A stretch of DNA of 64,000 nt, taken from the NCBI GenBank assembly GCA_020634615.1, contig JACKBI010000010.1, forward strand, positions 190,744-254,743. Reading direction: 5' to 3'. Origin of the DNA: Anaerolineales bacterium. GTDB lineage: Bacteria > Chloroflexota > Anaerolineae > JAAEKA01. Below the pieces are notes generated by a model. The model saw nothing but the letters and a program-made list of their open reading frames with translations. It was not told the origin of the DNA and searched no databases. The translations under genes were made by a program, and so were the position numbers. Shown piece by piece: positions 43,147-50,731 of the stretch (position 1 is the first letter of the stretch; the number at the start of each line of letters is the position of its first letter).

Positions 43147-44505
43147 ATGACCGAACTCACCACCCAGGAACGTTTCAAGCGCGGCGCGGCCGATGCGTGC
43201 CGCTATTTCGATTTCATGGCGCAGTTTGTGGACTTCAAACCGGAGCACGCTGAGGCTATCCGCGCCACTCGCTTCGTCGTCGAAAAGCACATCCCCGATA
43301 TCGTGGCCGACTTTTACACGCATCTGCTCAGCTTTCCGGCGACGCGCAAACACTTCCAGAAGAAGGACGGCTCCATCGACCAGGAGTATTTGCAGTTGCG
43401 CATGCAGCACCAGGCGACCTTCTGGCGGCGCACGGCCACGGCGGTTTTCGACGAGGACTACGCCCGTTTTGTGGATTACGTCGGGCGCGCCCACACGTCT
43501 CAGGGCGCCGATCCCACCGTCTACATCCCTGAACGCTACGTCATGGGAATGGTCGGCTTTGTCCAGCAGCGCATCGGCGCCGCGCTGGACGCGGAACTGA
43601 GCGCAGTCGATCCTGAGCTGGCATTTCGCGCCATGCGCGGCTGGAACGCACTGCTGGTGGTGCTGTTGGAGCAGCTTTCGCGAGTCTATGGCGAAGGACG
43701 TGAGGCCGAGACCTACCAGCAGCCGCAGGAGATCGACGAGAGGCCGATCCACCAGCTTGCCGTGGAAACCTACGAACGCAGCCTGGGAATGGCGCGCTCG
43801 ATCGACTACCGCGAGGTAATTGCCGGCAGTCTGGCCGAGTTCATCGCCGAGGGGTGCAAGATTATCAAGGCCGAGGGGCTTTCCATCGGCGTCTTCTTCG
43901 TCGATGGAAAGTGGCATGCGCTGCAGAACAGTTGCCTGCACCGCGGCGGGCCGGTCTGCGAAGGCCCGTTGGAGAACGGTGTGCTGACCTGTCCCTGGCA
44001 CGGCTACCAGTACCGGATCGATACCGGCGAGTTGCTGCTGGATCCGGACGCCAGGCTGCCGCGCTATCCGGTCGAGGTACGCGGCGACCAGGTTGTCGTG
44101 CAAATTCCGGTGCTGATCCGCGACCATGTGGACATCTCGATGGCCGAGCTGTTCGCCAAGGCGGTGGCTGCGCCTGTTGCCGTCGAACCGGCCGCGCCGC
44201 GTCAACTGGCAGCCAATGAATTCCGTGTCGTCGATCTGCGGCCGGGCCACGCAGTGCAGCTTTACGTTGACGACGCCGCGGTTGCGGTCTACAACGTGGA
44301 TGGCACATTCTACGCGACGCAGGATGAGTGCACCCACGCCGACGGCCCTCTGAGCGAAGGCGACCTGGAGGGCGCGACGATTGTCTGTCCCTGGCACGCA
44401 TCCTGCTTTGATGTGACAACCGGCGCGGTGCTCAAAGGCCCGGCGCGCCAACCGCTGCAGACGTATCGCGTAGTGATTGACGGTGATGTGGGACGGGTGG
44501 AGTAG
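43147..44505 (+). CDS. Protoglobin fused to two Rieske [2Fe-2S] domains
   Basis: A 452-residue soluble protein with an unusual order. Residues 15-185 form a protoglobin/globin-sensor domain (YFDFMAQFVDF, HIPDIVADFYTHLL, VDYVGRAHTSQGADPTVYIPERYVMGM); His116 in GRAHT is the likely proximal haem ligand. Residues ~240-325 are a Rieske domain with C263-x-H265 and C282-x2-H285; residues ~358-452 are a second with C395-x-H397 and C414-x2-H417. Both ligand sets are complete. The linker (205-240) has HQLAVETYERSLGMARSID. Electron transfer from the clusters to a haem-bound O2 or NO is plausible. A flavin reductase gene follows. I know of no described protein with this arrangement. Confidence 0.9.
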   Translation: MTELTTQERFKRGAADACRYFDFMAQFVDFKPEHAEAIRATRFVVEKHIPDIVADFYTHLLSFPATRKHFQKKDGSIDQEYLQLRMQHQATFWRRTATAVFDEDYARFVDYVGRAHTSQGADPTVYIPERYVMGMVGFVQQRIGAALDAELSAVDPELAFRAMRGWNALLVVLLEQLSRVYGEGREAETYQQPQEIDERPIHQLAVETYERSLGMARSIDYREVIAGSLAEFIAEGCKIIKAEGLSIGVFFVDGKWHALQNSCLHRGGPVCEGPLENGVLTCPWHGYQYRIDTGELLLDPDARLPRYPVEVRGDQVVVQIPVLIRDHVDISMAELFAKAVAAPVAVEPAAPRQLAANEFRVVDLRPGHAVQLYVDDAAVAVYNVDGTFYATQDECTHADGPLSEGDLEGATIVCPWHASCFDVTTGAVLKGPARQPLQTYRVVIDGDVGRVE

Positions 44506-44561
44506 GAGCAAAGAAAGGAAACGAGGGAAAGCAGGGAAATGAGGCATTGGTCAAAGGTTGA

Positions 44562-44573
44562 CCGCTTAAGCGG
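44562..44573. repeat. 12-bp perfect palindrome
   Basis: CCGCTTAAGCGG, eight bases upstream of the AAACCGGGTTTTT element; it could be a binding site or a part of the same structure. Confidence 0.5.
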
Positions 44574-44580
44574 AGCGTAA

Positions 44581-44675
44581 GAAACCGGGTTTTTGCTCTC
44601 AAAAGCATGGGGCATAGACAGAACATGGCTTGTGAGGGCGCTGCATTCGTGATCGCAAGTGAAAAACCCGGTTTC
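44581..44675. repeat. 95-bp inverted-repeat element with AAACC-G-GGTTT arms
   Basis: GAAACCGGGTTTTT (44581-44594) and its perfect complement (44662-44675), 14 bp each; the arm core AAACC-G-GGTTT is an odd palindrome, the same plan as the GACTTC and GGACTG elements. Confidence 0.85.
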
Positions 44676-44715
44676 AAAGCCGCTGGTTGAGTAGTTGTCT
44701 TGACACAGAGCACCA

Positions 44716-44802
44716 ACCTACCAACGTCCCAATCTACCAATCTACCAATCTACCACCCCCCAATCTACCAACGTCCCAATCTACCAACTCCCTAATCTAC
44801 GA
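44716..44802 (+). repeat. CTACCAAT-type tandem repeats abutting a start codon
   Basis: At least six copies of CCAATCTAC/CCAACCTAC/CCAACGTCC units run up to the ATG at 44803, leaving no room for a Shine-Dalgarno sequence. The unit is the one in the element before glmS (14441-14563), here only in one orientation. Confidence 0.75.
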
Positions 44803-46269
44803 ATGAACCACCTACCTACTTTTGATCTGATCGTTATCGGCGGCGGGCCGGCGGGCGTGACCGCTGCACTGCGCGGCCGCGAGCTGGGCGCATCGGTTGC
44901 GCTGATCGAGCGGGGCAGCATGGGCGGCACCTGCACCAACGACGGCTGCGTGCCTACCCGTGTGCTGGCGCGCGCGGCCCGCCTGATGAGCAACGCCGGC
45001 CAGTACAGCGCTTACGGGATGACCGTGCCGCGCCCGGAGTTGGATTTTCCACAACTGCTGGCGCGCACCCAGGCCATCGTCTACGACATCCACGAGAAGA
45101 AGCAACTGATCGCCCATCTCGAATCGTCTGGGGCGCAGGTTTTCGCCGGTGTCGGCGAGGCGCAATTTGTCGATCCGCATACAGTCGAGATTCCCGACGG
45201 CCGCCGGTTTCACGGCGAGAAATTCATTCTGGCGGCGGGCGGACGGGCGCGGCGGCTGGATTTTTCCGGCGCGGAGCTGGCGCTGACCCACAGCGACATC
45301 TGGCGATTGCAGTCCTTGCCGCGTTCAGTGGCCATCGTCGGTGGGGCCGCGACCGGCTGTCAGCTCGCCACGATCTTCAACGCCTTTGGCGCGCAGGTCA
45401 CCATGCTGGATATCGCGCCGCGCATTCTGACCGTGGAAGACAGCCTTGTCGCGCAGACGATGACTGCCGCGTTCCAGCGTCGCGGCGTCGATCTGCGCAC
45501 CGGCATCAGCGGCATCGAACGCATCGAGCGCGCCGGCCGCGACCTGGCGCTGGTCTTCAAACAGGGCGACGAACTCGCAACACTGGAGGCAGAAGCGGTC
45601 GTGATGTCCACCGGCTGGCTGGGCAACCTGAGCGGGCTGAACCTGGCCGCGGCGGGCGTCGAAACCGATGGCCGCTACGTGGTAAGCGACCAAACTGGGC
45701 AGACAAGTGCGGCGCACATCTACGCGGCCGGCGACATCGATGGGCGCATGATGCTGGTGCAGAGCGCCAGCCACGAGGCGCGCATCGTTGTCGAAAACGC
45801 GCTGCTGGGCGGAACGGATCGCCACGAATACGCGATCGTGCCCCACGGTGGCTTTACCCATCCCGAGTATGCCAGCGTCGGCTTGACCGAGGAGCAGGCG
45901 CGCAGGGATCGCGATGTTGTCGTGGCCGTGGTGCCCTATGCCGACATGGATCGGGCGGTGATCGATGGCCGCACCGAGGGCTTCTGCAAGCTGGTCGTGG
46001 ACGGCGAGACGCATCGCATGTTGGGAGCGCACGTGGTGGGTGAGCAGGCGCTGGAGATCGTCCACGTTGTCGCCGCGGGCATGGCCGCCGGCATGTGGGT
46101 CGAGCAACTGGCCGAGCTGCAGATCGCCTACCCGACCTTCACTGCGATTTTGGGGCTGGCCGCACGGCGCATCGTCGCGGAGTTGGGCGTCATGCCACTG
46201 ACGCCGGAGTGGCGCACTTTGGGCCGCGCGCCGGGGGAATGGGAGCAAAGCCAGATTCAAACCGAGTGA
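44803..46269 (+). CDS. FAD-dependent pyridine nucleotide-disulfide oxidoreductase
   Basis: A 488-residue flavoprotein of the mercuric/dihydrolipoyl reductase fold. FAD site: LIVIGGGPAGVTAAL (9-23). Redox disulfide: C44-TNDG-C49 in GGTCTNDGCVPTRVL. NAD(P) site: VAIVGGAATGCQLATIF; second FAD motif: IYAAGDIDG. The dimer domain ends AYPTFTAILGLAARRI, so the HPT-type His and partner Glu that serve as acid/base in lipoamide dehydrogenases are missing (Tyr at the place of His). A different acceptor is therefore likely. It follows the protoglobin-Rieske gene and could reduce its clusters; this is inference. The start lacks a ribosome site. Confidence 0.9.
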   Translation: MNHLPTFDLIVIGGGPAGVTAALRGRELGASVALIERGSMGGTCTNDGCVPTRVLARAARLMSNAGQYSAYGMTVPRPELDFPQLLARTQAIVYDIHEKKQLIAHLESSGAQVFAGVGEAQFVDPHTVEIPDGRRFHGEKFILAAGGRARRLDFSGAELALTHSDIWRLQSLPRSVAIVGGAATGCQLATIFNAFGAQVTMLDIAPRILTVEDSLVAQTMTAAFQRRGVDLRTGISGIERIERAGRDLALVFKQGDELATLEAEAVVMSTGWLGNLSGLNLAAAGVETDGRYVVSDQTGQTSAAHIYAAGDIDGRMMLVQSASHEARIVVENALLGGTDRHEYAIVPHGGFTHPEYASVGLTEEQARRDRDVVVAVVPYADMDRAVIDGRTEGFCKLVVDGETHRMLGAHVVGEQALEIVHVVAAGMAAGMWVEQLAELQIAYPTFTAILGLAARRIVAELGVMPLTPEWRTLGRAPGEWEQSQIQTE

Positions 46270-46373
46270 CAGAAAGCCGAAGGGGCGGACGTCCACCAAA
46301 ATCAGATACACGCAATACGTTTACGGGCGCGGATATTGGGCACGATCTCACGTTCAATAGATTCGTAACGCAT

Positions 46374-46408
46374 TTCGTAACGTTAAGCGGACGATGGCGC
46401 GGTATGAT
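46374..46408 (+). promoter_or_regulatory. Shared activator-box/promoter motif, copy C
   Basis: TTCGTAACG, TT, AAGCGGACG, 7 bases, GGTATGAT. An extra TTCGTAACG lies 12 bases upstream (46362-46370), giving three repeats on one face of the helix. The -10-like box is only 8 bases before the ATG at 46416, so the transcript may be leaderless. Confidence 0.65.
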
Positions 46409-46415
46409 CGACGAT

Positions 46416-47657
46416 ATGAACACAGAGTCTCAACATAACGCCCCTGAAAAACGCAGGTGGGTAACCATTCTGGCTTGGGTGTGGTGTGGATTTGTCATCC
46501 TCGCCGCTGTGGCCGTCGGGCTGTCGGCATTGCTGAACCGACCTGTGGAAGAAAGCGTGCTCGATACGCTGGCGAATGCGACAACCCTCGCGGGTTTTGT
46601 TGCGTTTGCCATAACCGGGGCGCTGGTCATCTCGCGCCAGCCGCGCAATGTGGTCGGGTGGCTGTTGATGATCGAGGGCAGTCTGGCTATCATCTGGCCC
46701 GTGGACCTGTATTTCAATAACCTCGTGCAACCGCCAGCAAATCCGTCGCTCCTGTTCATAACTGGTCTCTGGTTCTGGGGGTGGTTGTGGCTGTGGCTCA
46801 TCTTTCCCATCCTGTTTTTGCCGCTCTACTTCCCCACTGGCAGCCCACCGTCGCTCCGTTGGCGCTGGGTTTCGGTTCTCGGACTGGGGCTGTGCGCGTT
46901 CTTCATTCTGTACGTCTCATTTTCCCCGAACTGGGAATCGCAGGACGGAACATGGACCGTGGCAAACCCCGTTGGATTCCTGCAATTCGAGTTTCCGTTG
47001 GCTCCGTGGGTGATCCTGCTGCTTTCCTTTGCAGCGTTGAGCGTGGCCTCGCTGTTGGTCCGCTTTCGCCGCGCACAGCCGGTTGAGCGCGAGCAGATCA
47101 AGTGGTTACTGTACGCCGCTGGCCTGTTTTTCGTTATCTATTCCATCACGTTTGTCACCAGTAATGCGGCGGGACCAGTTGCCGACTTGGGTGGTGTTCT
47201 GCTGTTTCTTGGCATGCTGACGTTCCCGGTCGCCATTGCTATCTCTATCCTGCGCTACCGGCTGTATGACATCGACGTGATCATCCGCAAGACGCTGGTC
47301 TATGCGATGCTCACAGCGTTGCTGGCGCTGGTCTACTTTGGTGCAGTCGTGCTCTTGCAACAACTGTTCGGCGCTGTCACCGGCGTCGAGCAGTCGCCGC
47401 TGGCAATTGTGGTTTCGACATTGGTCATCGCCGCGCTCTTCACGCCGCTGCGCCGCCGCATCCAGGACTGGATCGACCGCCGCTTCTTCCGCAAGAAATA
47501 CGACGCGCAGCAGGTGCTGGCCCGGTTCGCCCTCACCGCGCGCGACGAGACCGACCTGGATGCGCTGACGGCGGAACTGGTGCGCGTCGTCCAAGAGACG
47601 ATGCAGCCGGAGCATGTCAGCGTGTGGCTTAGAAGCACAGGCGACCAGAGTAAATAG
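46416..47657 (+). CDS. Kinase-less membrane sensor paralogue 4
   Basis: A 413-residue protein starting MNTESQHNAPEKRR before its first TM helix. Eight or so TM helices are followed by the shared end ILRYRLYDIDVIIRKTLVYAMLT...LRRRIQDWIDRRFFRKKYDAQQVL...VRVVQETMQPEHVSVWLRSTGDQSK. No kinase, GAF or receiver domain follows. An open frame extends back to 46095 but overlaps the flavoprotein gene; another ATG at 46404 lies inside the promoter-like motif. It is nearest to paralogue 1 over the last 130 residues. Confidence 0.8.
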   Translation: MNTESQHNAPEKRRWVTILAWVWCGFVILAAVAVGLSALLNRPVEESVLDTLANATTLAGFVAFAITGALVISRQPRNVVGWLLMIEGSLAIIWPVDLYFNNLVQPPANPSLLFITGLWFWGWLWLWLIFPILFLPLYFPTGSPPSLRWRWVSVLGLGLCAFFILYVSFSPNWESQDGTWTVANPVGFLQFEFPLAPWVILLLSFAALSVASLLVRFRRAQPVEREQIKWLLYAAGLFFVIYSITFVTSNAAGPVADLGGVLLFLGMLTFPVAIAISILRYRLYDIDVIIRKTLVYAMLTALLALVYFGAVVLLQQLFGAVTGVEQSPLAIVVSTLVIAALFTPLRRRIQDWIDRRFFRKKYDAQQVLARFALTARDETDLDALTAELVRVVQETMQPEHVSVWLRSTGDQSK

Positions 47658-47772
47658 ACAGCGCCATCATGCACGAAACAGCCAGGAGAATCATCACCCG
47701 CCCGGTTGACGAAGTCTATCGCTGACCGACTCATATTTAAGCCCTGTTTGAAGAAATTTGGGGGACTTGATT

Positions 47773-47778
47773 TACAAT
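47773..47778 (+). promoter_or_regulatory. -10 box adjacent to the LuxR/MalT-type gene
   Basis: TACAAT lies 8 bases before the ATG at 47786; a TTGAAG 19 bases upstream could be the -35. Transcription would start at or next to the ATG (leaderless). Confidence 0.4.
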
Positions 47779-47785
47779 AGGCCGC

Positions 47786-50731
47786 ATGACACTACCTGTT
47801 GATACCCCTCTGGTTTGCCCGGTGCTGGTCGGACGGTCAGTCCACATCGAGGCGATGCGCCGGCTGGCCGATCGGGCGCGGTCAGGCGCCGGTGGCGCCA
47901 TCCTGCTGTCGGGCGAGGCGGGAACTGGCAAGTCGCGCCTCGCTGCCGATATGCGCGACTGGGCCATGGACGACGGCTGGCGGGTGCTGGTGGCTGCCTG
48001 CTACGAGGCGGACCGGGGACGGCCCTACGCACCGATCTACGATCTCTTGCAGAGAGTGCCGGCTACCGACGCGACCGGCGTTGCCGCAAAATTGCAAGAG
48101 GCCGGCCAGGAACGCAGCCAACTGCTGTACGCGACGGCCGGACTTTTCGAGCGCCTGGCAGCAGACCGCCCACTGTTGTTGATCGTCGAGGACCTGCACT
48201 GGTGCGACGATGCCAGTCTCGATCTGCTGTTCTACCTGGCCCGCCGGCTGGTTCGGGAGCGTGTCCTGCTGTTGTTGACCTATCGCAGCGACGAGACATT
48301 CGGCGATCTGGGCGACTTTCTGGCGAAACTGGACCAGCAACGCCTGGCGACGGAGATGTCGCTGGCGAAACTCAGCCGCACCGAGGTGGACCAGATGGTG
48401 CGGGCCATCTTCGATCAGCCCCGTCCGCTGCGCGCCGAGTTCCTGGAACAGCTTTACCAGTTGTCGGAAGGCAACCCCTTTTTCGTAGAAGAGATTCTGC
48501 GCGCCATGGTTCGTTCGGGCGATATCTACTTCGACCAGGGGATTTGGGATCGCAAGCCGCTGGCCGAGCTACACATCCCGCGCAGCGTGCAGGAACTCAT
48601 GCGCCGCCGCCGTGAGGAACTCAGCCCCGTGGCACGGCAGGTGTTGACGACGGCCGCGGTAGCCGGGCGTCGGCCCGACTTTGCCCTCCTGCACCGGCTG
48701 GTCGATCTGGACGAAGCCCAATTGATCGGCGCGCTCAAGGAGCTGATCGGCGCCCAGTTGCTGGTGGAGGAGAGCGCCGATCGCTTCGCCTTCCGCCATG
48801 CGTTGATTCAGGAAGCGGCGCAGGCTAATCTGCTGGCTCGCGAGCGACGCGCCATGCACCGCGTCGTTGCCGGGGTGCTGGAGCAGCAGGCCATTGAAAC
48901 CGGGGAGACGCCGCTGGCCGACCTGGCCTATCACGCCTTTCTGGGCGAGGACTGGGCCAAGGCGCTGGACTATTCGGAGCGGGCGGGCCGGCAGGCGCTG
49001 GCGTTGCACGCGCCGCACACCGCCGTCAGTCACTTCAATCATGCGCTGCAATCGGCCGATGCGCTGCGACAGCCGGCGCCTGTGTCTGTTCTGCTGGCGC
49101 GCGGCGACGCCTTCATGCGGCTGAGCGAGTACGATGCGGCCCTGACGGACTACAAGCGGGCGCTGGATGCGGCAAAACGGGATGGCGACGAAGAGCTGGC
49201 CTGGCGGGCGACCCTGGGGTTGGGGCATCTGTGGGCAACGCGCGACTATGAGCGCAGCGGCGACTATATCGCTGATGCGCTTAGCCAGGCGCGTCGGCAT
49301 GGCGTCCCGCAGCGGCTTGCCAGCAGTCTCAACCAGATGGGCAACTGGCGCATGAACCGGGAACAGCCTTTTGCGGCTTTACGGGACCACGAGGAGGCGT
49401 TGGCGATCTTCGCGGGTCTCAAAGACCAGACCGGACTGGCCGAGACGCTGGACCTGTTGGCCATCACGCGCTTCAACTGTGGCGATCTGATCGGCGGCCG
49501 CAGCGATTGCCGGCGGGCTATCACGTTGTGGGAGGCGGTGGATGACCCGCGCGGCTTGCTGATGAGCCAGTCTGGCCTGGCGTTGGCAGCCGATTTCGAG
49601 CTAGAGTTCGACAATGAGGCGGTCGCCGACAACATGCCCGCGGGCCGGCAGGCGGTGGAAACGGCGCGCAGCATTACCTGGCGGTCCGGTGAAGCTCTGG
49701 CCACGATTTGTCTGGGATTGGCCGAGGGCCGGCGCGGGCAGTGGGGCGCGGCGCGGGAGATCCTGCAAGCTGCCCTGGACGCGGCCATCGACATCGAACA
49801 CAAGGAGTGGATCGTAGACGCCCGGCGCGGGTTGGGCTGGTTGCACAGCGAGTTTCTCGACTTTGAGCGCGCCGAGCAGATATTGTTGCCGGCCCAGGAC
49901 ATGGCGTGCGAGATCAACTCCGAGATCTGGCAGCGGCAGACGGCCGCCGCGCTGGCTACGGCGCTGATGAGGCAGGACCGGCCGGATGAGGCGCAGGCAG
50001 CGTTGGACGCCGTCCTGGCGGTTGATGGCCCCGCGCGTACCCTGCAAGAGCGGCTGATCTGGGCGTCGCGGGCTGAGCTGGCGTTGGCCCGCGGCCAGGA
50101 CGAGTTGGCCTTGGAAATCATCGAACGACTGATCGCGGCGGCGCAGAACCTGGCGGTCGCGGGACGAGTGGTGCCACGCCTGTGGTGGCTGCGAGGCGAA
50201 GCGTTGCTCGGTCTTGAGTGTTTTGGCGAAGCTGAGGCGGCGCTGCGCGATGCGCTGGTGGTTGCGCAGGCACAGGGGCGGCTGCCGCTGCAATGGCGCA
50301 TCGAGCTGGCGCTGGGACGGACGCTGCTGGCCCAGCGGCGGCGAACCGACGCAGAGGAAGCGTTCAACGCGGCGCGCGCCAGCGTCGCAACGCTGGCCGC
50401 CACGTTGCCCGATGATGCCTGTGCCGATGGCGGCCCGACGCTGCGGGCGCAGTTTCTTGAGCGTTCAGCGACGCGGTTTCCGCCGTTGCCCGCAGCATCG
50501 CCGCGCCAGACTGCCAAGGAGCGGTACGGCGGCTTGACGTCCCGCGAGCGGGAGGTAGCGATTCTGGTGGCGCAGGGGCTGTCCAACCGTGACATCGCCG
50601 GCCGGCTGACCATCAGCGAGCGCACGGCCGAGCGCCACGTCGCCAACATCATGCTCAAGCTGGACTTCAACGCGCGCACGCAGATCGCAGCCTGGGCCGT
50701 TGAAAGCGGCTTGCTGGCAGAGTCTGGCTAG
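47786..50731 (+). CDS. LuxR-family regulator of the LAL/MalT type (AAA ATPase plus TPR plus HTH)
   Basis: A 981-residue regulator. The N-terminal ATPase has Walker A SGEAGTGKSRL (about 41-51) and Walker B LLLIVEDLHWCDD. The central region is made of TPR-like helices (HFNHALQSADALRQPAPVSVLLARGDAFMRLSEYDAALTDYKRAL). The last 65 residues are a LuxR helix-turn-helix: LTSREREVAILVAQGLSNRDIAGRLTISERTAERHVANIMLKL. Such proteins bind DNA after a ligand releases the ATPase core. Target and ligand are unknown. A large repeat array starts right after it. Confidence 0.93.
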   Translation: MTLPVDTPLVCPVLVGRSVHIEAMRRLADRARSGAGGAILLSGEAGTGKSRLAADMRDWAMDDGWRVLVAACYEADRGRPYAPIYDLLQRVPATDATGVAAKLQEAGQERSQLLYATAGLFERLAADRPLLLIVEDLHWCDDASLDLLFYLARRLVRERVLLLLTYRSDETFGDLGDFLAKLDQQRLATEMSLAKLSRTEVDQMVRAIFDQPRPLRAEFLEQLYQLSEGNPFFVEEILRAMVRSGDIYFDQGIWDRKPLAELHIPRSVQELMRRRREELSPVARQVLTTAAVAGRRPDFALLHRLVDLDEAQLIGALKELIGAQLLVEESADRFAFRHALIQEAAQANLLARERRAMHRVVAGVLEQQAIETGETPLADLAYHAFLGEDWAKALDYSERAGRQALALHAPHTAVSHFNHALQSADALRQPAPVSVLLARGDAFMRLSEYDAALTDYKRALDAAKRDGDEELAWRATLGLGHLWATRDYERSGDYIADALSQARRHGVPQRLASSLNQMGNWRMNREQPFAALRDHEEALAIFAGLKDQTGLAETLDLLAITRFNCGDLIGGRSDCRRAITLWEAVDDPRGLLMSQSGLALAADFELEFDNEAVADNMPAGRQAVETARSITWRSGEALATICLGLAEGRRGQWGAAREILQAALDAAIDIEHKEWIVDARRGLGWLHSEFLDFERAEQILLPAQDMACEINSEIWQRQTAAALATALMRQDRPDEAQAALDAVLAVDGPARTLQERLIWASRAELALARGQDELALEIIERLIAAAQNLAVAGRVVPRLWWLRGEALLGLECFGEAEAALRDALVVAQAQGRLPLQWRIELALGRTLLAQRRRTDAEEAFNAARASVATLAATLPDDACADGGPTLRAQFLERSATRFPPLPAASPRQTAKERYGGLTSREREVAILVAQGLSNRDIAGRLTISERTAERHVANIMLKLDFNARTQIAAWAVESGLLAESG

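Noticed and set aside
41471..44675. Integron attC sites
   Set aside because: The GTTRRRY and RYYYAAC core sites are not at the element ends and no integrase gene lies in the window; kept only as an architectural analogy.
49264..50679. 471-codon minus-strand frame inside the LuxR/MalT-type gene
   Set aside because: Composition is Arg/Ser-rich without motifs; the plus strand has the HTH domain in this region.
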